Source of the DNA: Rhodoferax potami
GTDB lineage: Bacteria > Pseudomonadota > Gammaproteobacteria > Burkholderiales > Burkholderiaceae_C
Assembly: GCF_032193805.1 (NCBI RefSeq)
Contig: NZ_JAVBIK010000001.1
Coordinates: 2,873,001 to 2,937,000 of the forward strand
DNA: 64,000 nt
Direction: 5' to 3'
The first letter of the stretch is position 1; the number at the start of each line of letters is the position of its first letter. This document shows positions 50,422-61,295 of the stretch, piece by piece. The notes under the pieces are model-generated. The model had not been told where the DNA came from. It saw only the letters and a program-made list of their open reading frames with translations, and searched no databases. The translations under genes and the position numbers were made by a program.

Positions 50422-53387
50422 CAGGCAAACGTCCGGGTTTCGCCGGCGCCATACAGGTTGGTGGTGCAACGGCCGCACAGGGTGGGGTGGGCGGCGTCTG
50501 CCCCAACGTCCGCACGGTAGTGCCAGCAGCGCTCGCATTTCACATGTTTGCTAGGGGTAGTAGTAATTTTCGTTGGAACGCCATTCACCAATGAAACTTC
50601 CGCCTGTACGCCATCCTCGTTGGGTGAGGTCAGGTTCCGGCCTTCCACCAAAGTGATAGCGCTGGTGATGAACACAAACTTCAAGTCCTCACCCAAGCTG
50701 CTCAGCAAGGCGAACTCTTCGGCCGGCACGGTGAGTGTGACCTCCGCTTGCAGGGAGGCGCCCACCTGACCTGCGGCGCGCAGGGTTTCGATGTCTTTGT
50801 TGACCGCCTCGCGCACTGCGCGGATGCGGGCCCACTTGGCCAGCAAGGCCTCGTCCGGCGCGGCAAAGGTGGAGTAACCATCCAGGAAGATGGAGAGCTT
50901 GGTGGCTTCGGGCGTTTTGCCTTCTGCACCCAGTACTGCCCAGGCCTCTTCAGCCGTGAAGCTGAGGAAGGGTGCCATCCAGCGCAGCATGGCCTGGGTG
51001 ATCTGCCACAACGCGGTTTGCGCGGAGCGGCGGGCCAGGCTGTTGGCGGCGGTGGTGTAGAGGCGGTCCTTGAGCACGTCCAGGTAGAACGCGCCCAAGT
51101 CTTCGCTGCAGTACACCTGCAGCTTGCTCACCACCGGATGGAATTCGTAGACCTTGAAGTGCGCCAGGATGTCGGCCTGCAACTGCGCGGCACGGGCCAA
51201 GGCGTAGCGGTCGATCTCCAGCATCTGGTCGGCAGGCACGGCGTCTTTGACCGGGTCAAAGTCAGAAACGTTAGCCAGCAAAAACTTGAGCGTGTTGCGT
51301 ACCCGGCGGTAGGTGTCCACCACGCGGGCCAGGATCTTGTCGTCGATGTTCAGGTCACCGGAGTAGTCGGTGCTGGCCACCCACAGGCGCACGATTTCGG
51401 CGCCCATCTTGCCCGTGATGGTTTGCGGCTCGACGGTGTTGCCCAAACTCTTGCTCATCTTGCGGCCTTGGCCGTCGGTGGCAAAGCCGTGGGTCAGCAG
51501 GCCGCGGTAGGGCGCACGGTCGTAGAGCGCGCAGCCCAGCAGCAGCGAGCTGTGGAACCAGCCACGGTGCTGGTCGTGGCCTTCCAGGTACAGGTCGGCC
51601 TCGGGGCCCTCTGTATGGAATGGGGGCACCGCGTAGGCATCTTTGTGGCTGCCGCGCAGCACGTGTTGGAAGGTGGAGCCGGAGTCAAACCAGACTTCCA
51701 AGATATCGGTGCTCTTGGTGTAGCTGGGGGCGTCGGACGCGCCGAGGATGTCTTCCACCGACACTCGGCTCCAGGCTTCGATGCCGCCTTGTTCGACGAT
51801 GTCAGCCGCTTGGTCCAGGATTTCCATGGTGCGGGGGTGCAATTCCCCGCTGTCTTTGTGCAGGAAGAAGGGCACGGGCACGCCCCAGCTACGCTGGCGG
51901 CTGATGCACCAGTCGGGGCGGTTGGCGATCATGTCGCGCAAACGGCTGCGGCCGTTCTCGGGGTAGAAGCTGGTGTGCTCGATGGCGTCCAGCGCCAGTT
52001 GGCGCAGGGTTTTGGGCGCTTTGTCCTTGGTGAACACACCCTCACCGGCATCCATGCGGATGAACCACTGGGCGGCCGCGCGGTAGATCACCGGGGTCTT
52101 GTGGCGCCAGCAGTGCGGGTAGCTGTGGGTGATGCCCACGGTGGCCATCAGGCGGCCGTGTTCACGCAGGGTGTCGATCACGTTGGCGCAGGCCTTCCAG
52201 ATGTGCTGGCCGCCGAACAGGGGCAGCTCGGCGTCGTACACACCGTTGCCCAGCACGGGGTTCAAGATCTGGTCGTATTTCAGGCCATTGGCAATGCAGC
52301 TGTTGAAGTCGTCCACGCCGTAGGCGGGCGAGGAGTGCACGATGCCGGTGCCGTCACCGTCGCTCACATAGTCAGCCAGGTACAGTGGCGAGAGGCGCTT
52401 GTAGCTGTATTCATTGCCGGCCACGTTGACATCTGCAGGCAGGTCGTACAGCGGGTGGCGGAACACCTGGCCGCGCAGGGCTTCGCCCTTGGCGGTAGCC
52501 AGCACAGTGCCGGTCAGACCGAATCGCTCCAAGCACTTCCCTACCAGGCTGGCGCCCAGCAGCAGCACGCCCTTGGGCGTGTCCACCAGCGCGTATTCCA
52601 GCTCGGGATGGGCATTGAGCGCCTGGTTGGCGGGGATGGTCCAGGCGGTGGTGGTCCAGATGACGGCGAAGGCTTGCTTGCCCGCAGGCAGGGCGGTCAG
52701 GCCGAAGGCTTTCGCCAAGCCAGCCGCATCGTTGGACTCAAAGGCCACGTCCAGCGTGTCACTCTTCTTGTCCGCGTATTCGATCTCGAACTCGGCCAAG
52801 CTGGAGCCGCAGTCAAAGCACCAGTACACCGGCTTCAAGCCGCGGTACACAAAGCCACGCTCGATCACGCGCTTAAAGGCGCGGATCTGACCGGCCTCGT
52901 TGGCAGGGTTCATGGTTTTGTAGGGGCGCTCCCAGTCACCCAATACGCCCAAGCGCTTGAAGTCTTCGCGCTGCTGGTCGATCTGCTCGGTGGCAAAAGC
53001 GCGGCTTTTGGCCTGCATGTCGTCACGGCTCAGGTTGCGGCCATGCAGCTTTTCGATCGCGTTTTCGATCGGCAGGCCGTGGCAGTCCCAGCCGGGGATG
53101 TATTGCGCATCAAAGCCATCGAGCTGTTTGCTCTTGACGATCATGTCCTTCAAGATTTTGTTCAGCGCGTGGCCGATGTGCAGCTTGCCGTTAGCGTAGG
53201 GCGGGCCGTCGTGCAACACGAACAGGGGCTGACCTGCGCGGGCATCGCGCAGTTTTTTGTACAAACCCTCTTCGTTCCAGGTCTTCACCCAGGCCGGCTC
53301 GCGCTTGGGCAGGTCGCCGCGCATGGGGAAGGCGCTATCGGGCAGGTTCAGGGTGCTACGGTAATCAACGGGTTCAGTCATGGCCAA
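50421..53387 (-). CDS. ileS: isoleucyl-tRNA synthetase
   Basis: IleS charges tRNA-Ile and edits misactivated valine. At 988 residues it is somewhat longer than the E. coli enzyme. Class I motifs are [14 protein letters not shown] (HIGH) and [10 protein letters not shown] (KMSKS), with the CP1 editing domain between them. The C-terminal zinc-binding cysteines appear in KCERCWHY and LCGRCTTN. Start is at 53387, or two codons later. It sits between ribF and lspA in the conserved order ribF-ileS-lspA. Confidence 0.97.
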   Translation of the reverse strand: MAMTEPVDYRSTLNLPDSAFPMRGDLPKREPAWVKTWNEEGLYKKLRDARAGQPLFVLHDGPPYANGKLHIGHALNKILKDMIVKSKQLDGFDAQYIPGWDCHGLPIENAIEKLHGRNLSRDDMQAKSRAFATEQIDQQREDFKRLGVLGDWERPYKTMNPANEAGQIRAFKRVIERGFVYRGLKPVYWCFDCGSSLAEFEIEYADKKSDTLDVAFESNDAAGLAKAFGLTALPAGKQAFAVIWTTTAWTIPANQALNAHPELEYALVDTPKGVLLLGASLVGKCLERFGLTGTVLATAKGEALRGQVFRHPLYDLPADVNVAGNEYSYKRLSPLYLADYVSDGDGTGIVHSSPAYGVDDFNSCIANGLKYDQILNPVLGNGVYDAELPLFGGQHIWKACANVIDTLREHGRLMATVGITHSYPHCWRHKTPVIYRAAAQWFIRMDAGEGVFTKDKAPKTLRQLALDAIEHTSFYPENGRSRLRDMIANRPDWCISRQRSWGVPVPFFLHKDSGELHPRTMEILDQAADIVEQGGIEAWSRVSVEDILGASDAPSYTKSTDILEVWFDSGSTFQHVLRGSHKDAYAVPPFHTEGPEADLYLEGHDQHRGWFHSSLLLGCALYDRAPYRGLLTHGFATDGQGRKMSKSLGNTVEPQTITGKMGAEIVRLWVASTDYSGDLNIDDKILARVVDTYRRVRNTLKFLLANVSDFDPVKDAVPADQMLEIDRYALARAAQLQADILAHFKVYEFHPVVSKLQVYCSEDLGAFYLDVLKDRLYTTAANSLARRSAQTALWQITQAMLRWMAPFLSFTAEEAWAVLGAEGKTPEATKLSIFLDGYSTFAAPDEALLAKWARIRAVREAVNKDIETLRAAGQVGASLQAEVTLTVPAEEFALLSSLGEDLKFVFITSAITLVEGRNLTSPNEDGVQAEVSLVNGVPTKITTTPSKHVKCERCWHYRADVGADAAHPTLCGRCTTNLYGAGETRTFA

Positions 53388-53515
53388 CTCTCGGTTTGGA
53401 GGCTTTGTGCAAGCAATTCGGGTGGAGGGCTACCGGCGCATGTGCCAAGGCAACCCCAGAGGGAGACAGGTGACGCGGGGCAAGGTGCGTCGGGTGGCCG
53501 CAGGGGCCAGCCCCG

Positions 53516-54514
53516 TCAAATTCGGGTGCTGCCCGGCGCGTTGGTGTGCGAGGCAAGCCAGGCACGTGCGTCGTCGCGGTCTTTCTGTATCCCTTGGGTC
53601 AGGGCATCCAGGCCGTCGTATTTGAGCTCGTCGTGCAGTTTGTGTAGAAGTTCCACCCGGATGATTTTACCGTAGGCCCCCTCCGGGCCCAGTTCTTCCG
53701 GCCAGTCCAGGCAATGGGTCTCCAGCAGCACCCGGCCGCGGTTCACATCGTTGGGGTCCAGCGAGGGGCGTACGCCGAGGTTGGCTACGCCTTGCAGGGG
53801 TTTGGGCGAGAGGCCGTGCACCAGCACCACAAAAATGCCGCTGGCGGCGGGTTTCCAGTGGGCAAAACGCAAATTCAGCGTTTTGAAGCCCAAGGTGCGG
53901 CCCAGCTTGCGCCCGTGGACCACATGGCCACTGATGCAATAGGGCCGGCCCAGCAGGCGCGCGGCATCTTGCATCCGCCCTTGGCCCAGTGCGTCGCGCA
54001 CCGCAGAGCTGGAGACGCGCAGGCCATGCACCTCGTAACTGTTCATGCGGGCCACGTCAAAGCCGTGGGCCTCTCCCGCCGCGTCGAGCAGGGCGTAGTC
54101 GCCGGCGCGGGCCTTGCCGAAGCGGAAATCGTCACCCACCAGCACATAGCGGGCGCCGAGACCGTCCTGCAGCACCTGCTGGATGAAGTCTTGCGGGCTC
54201 TGGTTGGCCAGACGCGCATCGAAAGGCAGCACGATGGTCTGGTCTACACCGGCCTTGGCCAGGTCGTCCAGCTTGTCGCGCAGGGTGCCTACCCGGGCGG
54301 GTGCCAATTCCGGCTTTTGATGGAGTTTGGCGAAATAGTCGCGCGGATGGGGCTCAAAGGTGAGCACACAGCTGGGCACCCCACGCTGCTGGGCCTCGCC
54401 CCGCAGCAAGGCCAGCATGGCCTGGTGCCCCCGGTGCACGCCATCGAAGTTGCCAATCGTCACTGCGCACGCCTCGGCAACGCCGGGGTGCTTGAAACCG
54501 CGAAAAACCTTCAT
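53516..54514 (-). CDS. ribF: bifunctional riboflavin kinase/FAD synthetase RibF
   Basis: RibF makes FMN and then FAD from riboflavin. The 332-residue enzyme has the adenylyltransferase motif TIGNFDGVHRGHQAML near the start, DDFRFGKARAGD in the middle and the kinase motif GRKLGRTLGFKTLNL in the C-terminal half. ATG 54514 is the family start (MKVFRGFKH). It is the first gene of the ribF-ileS-lspA block. Confidence 0.96.
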   Translation of the reverse strand: MKVFRGFKHPGVAEACAVTIGNFDGVHRGHQAMLALLRGEAQQRGVPSCVLTFEPHPRDYFAKLHQKPELAPARVGTLRDKLDDLAKAGVDQTIVLPFDARLANQSPQDFIQQVLQDGLGARYVLVGDDFRFGKARAGDYALLDAAGEAHGFDVARMNSYEVHGLRVSSSAVRDALGQGRMQDAARLLGRPYCISGHVVHGRKLGRTLGFKTLNLRFAHWKPAASGIFVVLVHGLSPKPLQGVANLGVRPSLDPNDVNRGRVLLETHCLDWPEELGPEGAYGKIIRVELLHKLHDELKYDGLDALTQGIQKDRDDARAWLASHTNAPGSTRI

Positions 54515-54520
54515 GGAGTT

Positions 54521-54577
54521 GTTATCTTTTTGATAGCAGGCTGCGCACATCGCATCGGCGCCTGAAGCCAATTTGTC
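54521..54577 (+). repeat. intergenic copy of the short palindromic repeat family
   Basis: It sits just upstream of ribF. GTTATCTTTTTGATAGC is an imperfect palindrome, followed by GCGCACATCGCATCGGCGCC, a second one, and then GAAGCCAATTTGTC. It matches the copy at 10468-10527 closely (shared TAGC, GCGCACAT, GCGCC and a late TTT). Confidence 0.7.
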
Positions 54578-54692
54578 ATGGAAACACGGTATATTGTGAC
54601 CGAGCAGGGCCCGGGCCGCTCGTCCGGTGCGCACTTGCAGACCTTTGCAGACTTGTGTTGGTGGTTGTTTGAACCGTTGATGGAGGCGTTGC

Positions 54693-55250
54693 GTGAAAGT
54701 CTTGAAGTTGTCGGCCCAAGGGCTGCCCCAATCCTGGATATCGCTCGAACAAGCGGTGATTCATTACGCTGCGGACGAAGTGCGCTGGGAAGCCGGCGGC
54801 GAAGTCGCGGTGTTCCACGGCGGCCACAACTCGGTCACCGGGCAGCAATCCATCATCCGGGTCAATAGCATCATTGGCACCCGCGGTGTGCCCCGCATCA
54901 ACCCCTTTAACTTGCGCCCTGGCCTGACCAACGCCAAGCTGTTCATCCGCGACCGCAATGTGTGCGCCTACTGCGGCGGGCACTTCCATGAACCCGATCT
55001 GACCCGGGAGCACATCATTCCCTTCGCCCAGCACGGCATCGACACCTGGATGAACGTGGTGACCGCCTGCAAGCCGTGCAACCACCGCAAAAGCCACCGC
55101 ACCCCCGAGCAGGCCAATATGCCCTTGCTCTACACGCCTTATGTGCCCAGCCTGTGGGAAGACTTTATTTTGCGCAACCGCCGCATCCTGGCGGACCAGA
55201 TGGAGTTTTTGATGGCGCATGTGCCCGCCTCGTCCCGGCTGGTGCTTTAG
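54693..55250 (+). CDS. HNH endonuclease
   Basis: The 185-residue protein has the HNH core: CAYCGGHF, then LTREHIIPFAQHG, WMNVVTACKPCNHRKSHRTP. The two CxxC pairs bind zinc and REHIIP carries the catalytic His. Small stand-alone HNH genes of this kind are common in betaproteobacteria and their targets are unknown. It starts with GTG at 54693 with TGGAGG in front. Ten bases separate it from mgsA downstream. Confidence 0.88.
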   Translation: MKVLKLSAQGLPQSWISLEQAVIHYAADEVRWEAGGEVAVFHGGHNSVTGQQSIIRVNSIIGTRGVPRINPFNLRPGLTNAKLFIRDRNVCAYCGGHFHEPDLTREHIIPFAQHGIDTWMNVVTACKPCNHRKSHRTPEQANMPLLYTPYVPSLWEDFILRNRRILADQMEFLMAHVPASSRLVL

Positions 55251-55259
55251 CATGCGGGC

Positions 55260-55682
55260 ATGAGTACCAGCCCCGCCCAACGACCCGCCACCCGCACCCC
55301 TTCTGACCGCCCGCGCATCGCCCTGATTGCGCACGACCGCAAAAAAGACACCATGGTGGCACTCGCCCGTGAGTTCGCCCCCTATCTGCAAACCTGCACC
55401 TTGATGGCCACCGGCACCACCGGCGGCCGCTTGGTCGACGAGGTGGGCCTGAGCGTGGAGCGCATGCTCAGCGGCCCTTGGGGCGGCGACTTGCAGATCG
55501 GCGCCCGCCTGGCGGTGGGCGAGGTGGACGCGGTGATCTTCCTGCGCGACCCCATGACCCCACAGCCCCACGAGCCCGACATCAATGCCTTGGTGCGCGC
55601 CTGTGATGTGCATGACGTGCCGTGTGCGACCAACCTGTCCAGCGCCCGCTTAGTACTCCAGCAACTGCTCCTGAAAGCATAG
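55260..55682 (+). CDS. mgsA: methylglyoxal synthase
   Basis: MgsA converts dihydroxyacetone phosphate to methylglyoxal, bypassing lower glycolysis when phosphate is low. The 140-residue enzyme shows [41 protein letters not shown] (with the catalytic Asp) and [14 protein letters not shown]. Length is normal. Its stop codon lies inside the repeat at 55677-55725. Confidence 0.94.
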   Translation: MSTSPAQRPATRTPSDRPRIALIAHDRKKDTMVALAREFAPYLQTCTLMATGTTGGRLVDEVGLSVERMLSGPWGGDLQIGARLAVGEVDAVIFLRDPMTPQPHEPDINALVRACDVHDVPCATNLSSARLVLQQLLLKA

Positions 55683-55725
55683 CTACCCGCGCACTATCTA
55701 GGAGGGCTAGAGCCCTAAAGTCTTA
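55677..55725 (+). repeat. repeat copy overlapping the mgsA stop
   Basis: GCATAGCTACCCGCGCACTAT and AGGAGGGCTAGAGCCCTAAAG follow the order of the 13867-13925 copy, including the perfect AGGGCTAGAGCCC core. The TAG in GCATAGC is the mgsA stop codon, so a repeat end supplies the end of a gene. Confidence 0.7.
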
Positions 55726-55759
55726 TCAACAGTGCGATTGCGGTTGGCAAGCCAGTAGC

Positions 55760-58449
55760 TCACAGCGGGTGGCTGACCAGTTTGAAGTCGGCGTCTTCCT
55801 CAAAAGTTTTGACGGTGAAACCGAGGCTGCGCATCAGCTTGAGCATGCCCGGGTTATGGGTGAGCACCAGGCCTTCGATTTCGCTCAGGCCCTTGTCGCG
55901 TGCCACATCCATGATGGCCATCATCAGCCGCGAGCCCAGGCCCTTGCCCGCAAAGTCGTCCGCCACCACCAACGAGAACTCACAGCTCGACTTGTCAGGG
56001 TTGGTCACATAGCGCGACACACCGATGATGCGCTCGGTCTCCAGCATTTCGCCGTCTTCGCCTGCGGTGCGGGTTTTATGGATGGCCACCAAAGCCATTT
56101 CGCGGTCGTAGTCAATCAGCGTGAAGCGCGCCAGCATAGAGGGCGGCAGCTCATGCATGCTGGAGACAAAGCGGAAATAGCGACTCTCTTTGGAGAGGCC
56201 TTGCACCAGGTCTTGCAGCATCTGCGCGTCGTCGGGTTGGACCGGGCGCACCGTGTATTCGCCGCCACCGCGCATGGGCCACAGCTGCTCGTACTGGGCT
56301 GGGTAGGGCAGGATGGACAGGTGGTTGTAGTTGTGCACCCGGCTGCTCACGCCCTGTGGGGCATGGTCAATCACAATGCGCGCATCCACCGCCACGGCGC
56401 CGTGTTCGTCCACGATGATGGGGTTGATGTCCATCTCGCGCAGCTGGGGCAGCTCGCACACCATCTCGGAGATGCGCAGCAATATTTGCTCCAGCAGGTC
56501 GATATTGGCGGGCGGGCTGCCGCGCCATTCACCCAAGGTCTCGGCCACGCGCGAGCGCTCGATGAGGCGGCGGGCCAAAAACTGGTTCAGCGGGGGCAGT
56601 TCCATGGCCCGGTCGTTGATCAGCTCGATCATGGTGCCGCCGGCACCGAAGGCAATTACCGGGCCAAAGGGGTCGTCGGTCACCAGGCCGATACAGATTT
56701 CCCGGCCGTGGCGCGAGCGCACCATGCTCTGCACCGTGACGCCGTTGATGCGCGCATCGGGCCGCAGACGCTTCACGGTTTGCATCATGTCGTTGTAGGT
56801 GTCGCGCACGCCGGTGGCGTTCATGATGTTCAGCGCCACGCCGCCCACATCGGATTTGTGGCTGATGTCGGGCGAGTCGATTTTCAGCACCGCTGGAAAG
56901 CCCAGCTGGGTGGCAATCATCATGGCCTCGTTGGCGCTGCGGGCCAGGATGGTGCGGGTCACCGGGATATGGAAGGCCGAGAGCAGGGTCTTGGACTCCA
57001 TCTCGGTCAGCACCTTGCGCCGCTCGGCCAGCACACTTTCGATCACCAGGCGTGCACCTTCAATGTCGGGCTTGGCCAGGGTGGAAAGGGGCGGCGGTGT
57101 TTGCTGCAAGAGCAGCTGGTTTTGGTAGAAGGAGGCAATGTTGCCGAAGGCGCCCACGGCAGCTTCGGGGGTGCGGAAGCTGGGGATCTCGGCCGCCTTC
57201 AAGATGCCGCGTGCCGCGATAACACTGCTGTCGCCCATCCAGCAAGATAGCAGGGGTTTGCCGATGGTTTTTTTGACCTCGGCCAGTGCCTCGGCCACCG
57301 CAGAGGAGTCGTGCCCTGCCTTGGGCGAGTAAATCGCCAATACGCCGTCCACACCGCGGTCTTTGCCGGCTGCCTCTAGTGCGGCCTTGAAGTGGCTGGC
57401 GTCAGCCTCTTCAGATAAATCCATCAAGTCCGTGAGCGAGGCCAATTCCGGCAACTGCGGCTTCAACGCGGCTGCGCTCTCGGCAGACAAGCGCCCGAGT
57501 TGCAGCTGGAGCTCATTGATCCAGTCGGCGGCCAGCACGCCGGGCCCGCCGCCGTTGGTGACGATGGCCAGCCGCTTGCCCACCGGCCGGTAGCGCGAGG
57601 CCAGGCACTTGGCTGCTGAAAACAACTCCACAAAAGAGCGCACCCGCACGGCGCCTGCGCGGCGCAAGGCGGCGTCGAATACATCGTCGCTGCCCACAAT
57701 GGCGCCGCTGTGTGTCTGGGCGGCTTCATTACCCGCCGGGCGGCGGCCGGCCTTGAGCACCACCACCGGCTTGGCGTTGGCCGCCATGCGCAGGGCACTC
57801 ATGAAGCGGCGCGAGTCCGAGATTCCCTCCAAGTAGACCACGATGCTCTGGGTCTGCGCGTCATTGGCAAGGTAATCGAGCACATGGGCGATATCAATGC
57901 TGGTGTGTGGCCCCAGTGACATGACGCTGGAGAACCCCACCGCATTGTTGGCCGCCCAGTCGAGCATGGACGCGGTGAGCGCGCCCGATTGGGAAACCAG
58001 CGCCAAGGGCCCCCGCTGGGCCAGGGGCCGGCAGCACTGGCATTGAGCTGCAAGGCTGGTCGCTGGACCCCGAGACAGTTGGGCCCCAACAGCAAGATCC
58101 CCTCGCGTTTGGCAATTTTGGCAAGGGCGCTGGCCTGCGCGGCACTGACGCCGCTCGACACAATCAAGGCGGCCCGGCAGGCGATCCGGCCTGCGATCTC
58201 GAGGGCCGCAGTCACGTCTTGCGGCGGCAGGGCGATGATGGCCAGATCGGCCCGGGCCTGGGCCAGATCTGCCAGGGTGCCGGTGCTCTGAATGTCGAGA
58301 AAGCGCAGGGTTCCGGCAAATTCTTGACTCTTCAGGGAGGCCACCAGGGTGCGGGCCTGGTGGGTCATGGTTTCGGGCGAATCGGTGCAGCCTGCAAATA
58401 CGATGATGGATTGCGGTGCGAAGAGGGGGGTGAGATAGTGCTTTTCCAT
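55760..58449 (-). CDS. Pat-like protein lysine acetyltransferase (NDP-forming acyl-CoA synthetase plus GNAT), with apparent frameshift
   Basis: Once the reading frame is restored this is an 896-residue protein of the PatZ/Pat type: N-terminal CoA-binding domain (FAPQSIIVFAGCTDS), ligase-CoA domain, ATP-grasp domain, and a C-terminal GNAT domain (about the last 160 residues; RVARDKGL-type helix and VLTHNPGMLKLMRSLGF). PatZ uses acetyl-CoA to acetylate lysines, for example on acyl-CoA synthetases. The frame breaks at 58024-58027, a run of four G on the plus strand; five would join ASAAGP to LAQRGPLALVSQSG. Start ATG 58449 has GGAGAG ahead. It lies 17 bases after a deacetylase gene. Confidence 0.88.
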
Positions 58450-58466
58450 GGTCTCTCCAGATGGGT

Positions 58467-59393
58467 TTAGTCCGCGCCGATCAAGACTTTGACATGTTCC
58501 GCCACACTGCGGGCCAAGGGGTTGAGCACATAGCCCCCCTCCAGGCAGGAGATGATGCGCCCTTGGCAATGCCGTTGGGCCACCGCCATCAGTTGCCGGG
58601 TGACCCAAGCGTAGTCTGCGTCCACCAGGCCGAGGTTGCCCATATCGTCTTCGCGGTGGGCGTCAAACCCGGCCGAGATGTAAATGAGCTGGGGCGCAAA
58701 GGCGTCTAGCGCCGGCACCCACTGGGTGGCCACTGCCTCGCGGAACTTGTCGCTGCCCGAGCGGGCCGGTAGGCCGATGTTCATCATGTTGGGGCCCACG
58801 GCTTTCTCACCGGTGTAAGGGTAGAGTCCCTGCTCGAATATGGAGCACATCAGGACTCGGTCATCCCCCCGGAAGATGTCTTCGCTCCCGTTGCCGTGGT
58901 GCACGTCAAAGTCCACCAGGGCCACCCGCTCCAGACCATGCACATCGAGGGCATGGCGGATTCCCACCGCCACATTGTTGAAAAAGCAAAAGCCCATGGC
59001 GGCGGACCGCTCGGCATGGTGGCCCGGTGGGCGCACATTGCAAAAGGCGCTCGGCACCTGCCCCCCGAGCACCAGATCGGTCGCTTGCACCGCCGCGCCG
59101 GCAGCCCGCAAAGCGGCACGCACGGTGTAGGGGTTCATGTCGGTATCGGGGTCGACCTTGTGGTAACCGTGGGTGGGTGAGGCGTCGATCAGCTCATTGA
59201 CATAGTTGGACGCATGGGCCCGGCCGAGCTGGGCGAGCGTGGCCAAGGGCGCCTCGTAGGTGTTCATGTAATCCAGCAGGCCACGGATCAGCAACATGTC
59301 TTGAATGGCGCCCAGGCGCTCGGGACATTCAGGGTGGTCGGGGCCCATCTCGTGGCGGGCGCAATCCGGGTGGGATATGAAGGCGGGCAGCAT
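58467..59393 (-). CDS. histone-deacetylase-family (AcuC-like) zinc deacetylase
   Basis: The 308-residue enzyme has the zinc-deacetylase motifs VRPPGHHAERSAAMGFCFFNN, LVDFDVHHGNGSEDIF (zinc ligands) and SAGFDAHREDDMG, then GGYVLNPLA. Such enzymes remove acetyl or other acyl groups from lysines or polyamines. It is the first gene of a two-gene unit; the Pat-like acetyltransferase follows after 17 bases. Start ATG 59393 is the family start; a longer frame to 59420 adds nine residues. Confidence 0.92.
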   Translation of the reverse strand: MLPAFISHPDCARHEMGPDHPECPERLGAIQDMLLIRGLLDYMNTYEAPLATLAQLGRAHASNYVNELIDASPTHGYHKVDPDTDMNPYTVRAALRAAGAAVQATDLVLGGQVPSAFCNVRPPGHHAERSAAMGFCFFNNVAVGIRHALDVHGLERVALVDFDVHHGNGSEDIFRGDDRVLMCSIFEQGLYPYTGEKAVGPNMMNIGLPARSGSDKFREAVATQWVPALDAFAPQLIYISAGFDAHREDDMGNLGLVDADYAWVTRQLMAVAQRHCQGRIISCLEGGYVLNPLARSVAEHVKVLIGAD

Positions 59394-59544
59394 CGTGTCT
59401 CCTGCGGGTATGTTTTGCACAGTCTAGGCACCCAAGCTGACACCAGTCTTGATGTGGCGCAATAGGCATGGGCCCCGGGGGACATCCCCGCAGTCTCTGG
59501 GGGTTCGAACCGCTGCTGGCGCTATTGATACCATCGCGGCACTC

Positions 59545-60573
59545 ATGAATTCCAAGCCCCACTCTTCAGGCCCCGTGGCCGCGTTGTCCCGCTATGTGGC
59601 CGCCAGCTCTTTTGTGCTGGTCGGGCTGATCTGTTTGACGGTGCTGGTCTATGGCATGTTGCCCGGCCTGTTGGCGGTCTGCCTCGGGTTCATGGTGGCG
59701 CAGGCCCTGAGCACCAGCCAGCGCTTGGGGCGGTGGCGCCCCGGCCCGTTTGCTGCGGCTGGATGGGTCATTGTGGTGCCCCTGCTCTTGTTTGCGGTGG
59801 TGTTGTCGAATGCCAAAGGCATGGTGATCGGGGCCGGCGGCCAATATGCCGCTTTGCTGCACCACCTTGCCGGCACGGTGCTGGAGATCCGGCAAAAACT
59901 GCCGCCCGATCTCGCGGCCCATCTGCCCGATGGCTTGGCGGCTGCCCAGGCGTGGCTGGCGGCGTATTTGCAAAGCCAGGCACGGGCTATCACGGGTTTT
60001 GGTTCCGCAGGTCTTCAAGGGCTGCTGCTGGCGTATGTCGGGTTGGTGATTGGCGCCTTGATCGTGGGCACCCCGGGCGTGCCCCACCCCGCACCGTTGC
60101 GGGCGGCAGCGCGCACACGGGCGCGGCACTTTATCGGGGCGTTCCGCCAAATTGTGGTGGCGCAGTTCTGGATCGCGTCGTTCAATGCCGTTTGCACCGC
60201 CTTGTTTTTGTTCGGTGCGCTGCCCTTGTTTGAGGTTCAGGTCCCGTATTCGGGCATGTTGGTGGCCTTGACCTTTTTTGCAGGCTTGGTGCCGATTGTG
60301 GGCAACCTGCTGTGCAATGGTGTCTTGACCCTGGCGGGCATGTCGGTCGCACCCATGGTGGGTTTGGCCTGCCTGATTTTTTTGATCGCGATCCACAAGT
60401 TTGAATACGTCATCAATGCCAAGGTCGTGGGCAAGCGCACCGGCACTACCGCCTGGGAGCTGCTGACCGTGATGTTTGTGGGCGAGGCGATTTTCGGGGT
60501 GGCAGGTTTGGTGGCTGCACCGCTGTACTACGCATATATCAAGCGCGAGCTGCTGGAAGTCGGGTTGGTCTAG
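59545..60573 (+). CDS. AI-2E transporter-family (PerM-like) permease
   Basis: The 342-residue protein has six to seven hydrophobic segments and the family's C-terminal block, VPIVGNLLCNGVLTLAGMSV, HKFEYVINAKVVGKRTGTTAWELLTVMFVG, GVAGLVAAPLYYAYIK. These proteins are named for AI-2 export but substrates vary. ATG 59545 starts the family sequence (an upstream frame from 59449 adds an unlikely head). It is divergent from the deacetylase gene. Confidence 0.88.
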   Translation: MNSKPHSSGPVAALSRYVAASSFVLVGLICLTVLVYGMLPGLLAVCLGFMVAQALSTSQRLGRWRPGPFAAAGWVIVVPLLLFAVVLSNAKGMVIGAGGQYAALLHHLAGTVLEIRQKLPPDLAAHLPDGLAAAQAWLAAYLQSQARAITGFGSAGLQGLLLAYVGLVIGALIVGTPGVPHPAPLRAAARTRARHFIGAFRQIVVAQFWIASFNAVCTALFLFGALPLFEVQVPYSGMLVALTFFAGLVPIVGNLLCNGVLTLAGMSVAPMVGLACLIFLIAIHKFEYVINAKVVGKRTGTTAWELLTVMFVGEAIFGVAGLVAAPLYYAYIKRELLEVGLV

Positions 60574-60851
60574 GCTTTTGTGCCTTTTAGGTCTCTAGCC
60601 ATCGTGGATGTTGCGCAAGGTCTCTTTGTGTTGGCCGGCATGCTGCCTTGTTCAACAGCTGCATTGCAGGTTTTGGATTCCTCCACATAAACGCCTGGAG
60701 GCTTTGAATTTTCGAAATCAGATATCCAACAAGAACTCAAGTAACGCACGGGAGCAATACATGCGGCCAGACGACTTGGTTCAAAAGACCTTTTTGACGC
60801 CCCTAACACGTTAGGTGGCACAGGCAACAACTCTGACGAGACCACTGCACC
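60574..60851. other. AT-richer gap with a 14-base palindrome, no gene seen
   Basis: This 278-base gap is visibly more AT-rich than its neighbours. A small open frame (60608-60814) codes for a sequence with no recognisable family and I do not call it a gene. CCTAAC.AC.GTTAGG at 60802-60815 is a perfect inverted repeat 37 bases before the AHSA1-like gene and resembles integron core sites only by chance (see rejected items). Confidence 0.5.
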
Positions 60852-61295
60852 ATGAATAACGATCGCACGCTGAGTACACAACGAGTCTTGCCGTTCGCGG
60901 CTGAAACCATTTATGGCGCGTTTGCCACGCCAGAGGTTCTGGCATCTTGGTGGGGGCCGGATGGCTTCTCCAACACATTTGACGTGTTTGAATTCAGAGT
61001 AGGCGGCAGGTGGTTATTCACGATGCAGGGACCTGATGGTCGCAGCTATGCGAACACTAGTTTCTTCGCCAACCTTGAGCCCGGTAGGTCAATTGTTATT
61101 CGGCACGATTGCCAGCCCTTCTTTACGCTCACAGTCAGTCTCTCTCCAGTGGTCGGAGGCACATTGCTGCACTGGAATCAGGAATTTGATGATTCGAAAA
61201 CGGCGAATGCGGTTCAAGCGGTGGTCGGCAATGCCAATGAACAAAATCTGGACCGATTGACCAAGGCACTGACAGTCAACGCAAGTGCCGCCTGA
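60852..61295 (+). CDS. AHSA1/SRPBCC-domain protein
   Basis: The 147-residue protein has FAAETIYGAFATPEVLASWWGPDGFSNTF, the hallmark of AHSA1-type SRPBCC proteins, and GGTLLHWNQEF toward the end. It is a small ligand-binding fold often found on mobile islands; function unknown. Its codon use and flanking sequence are more AT-rich than the neighbours, which hints at recent transfer. The following 199 bases (61296-61494) hold no gene; one frame could read as a decayed protein end. Confidence 0.85.
   Translation: MNNDRTLSTQRVLPFAAETIYGAFATPEVLASWWGPDGFSNTFDVFEFRVGGRWLFTMQGPDGRSYANTSFFANLEPGRSIVIRHDCQPFFTLTVSLSPVVGGTLLHWNQEFDDSKTANAVQAVVGNANEQNLDRLTKALTVNASAA

Noticed and set aside
50748..53675. 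975-codon plus-strand open frame opposite ileS
   Set aside because: Antisense shadow of ileS with biased Gly/Val/His composition.
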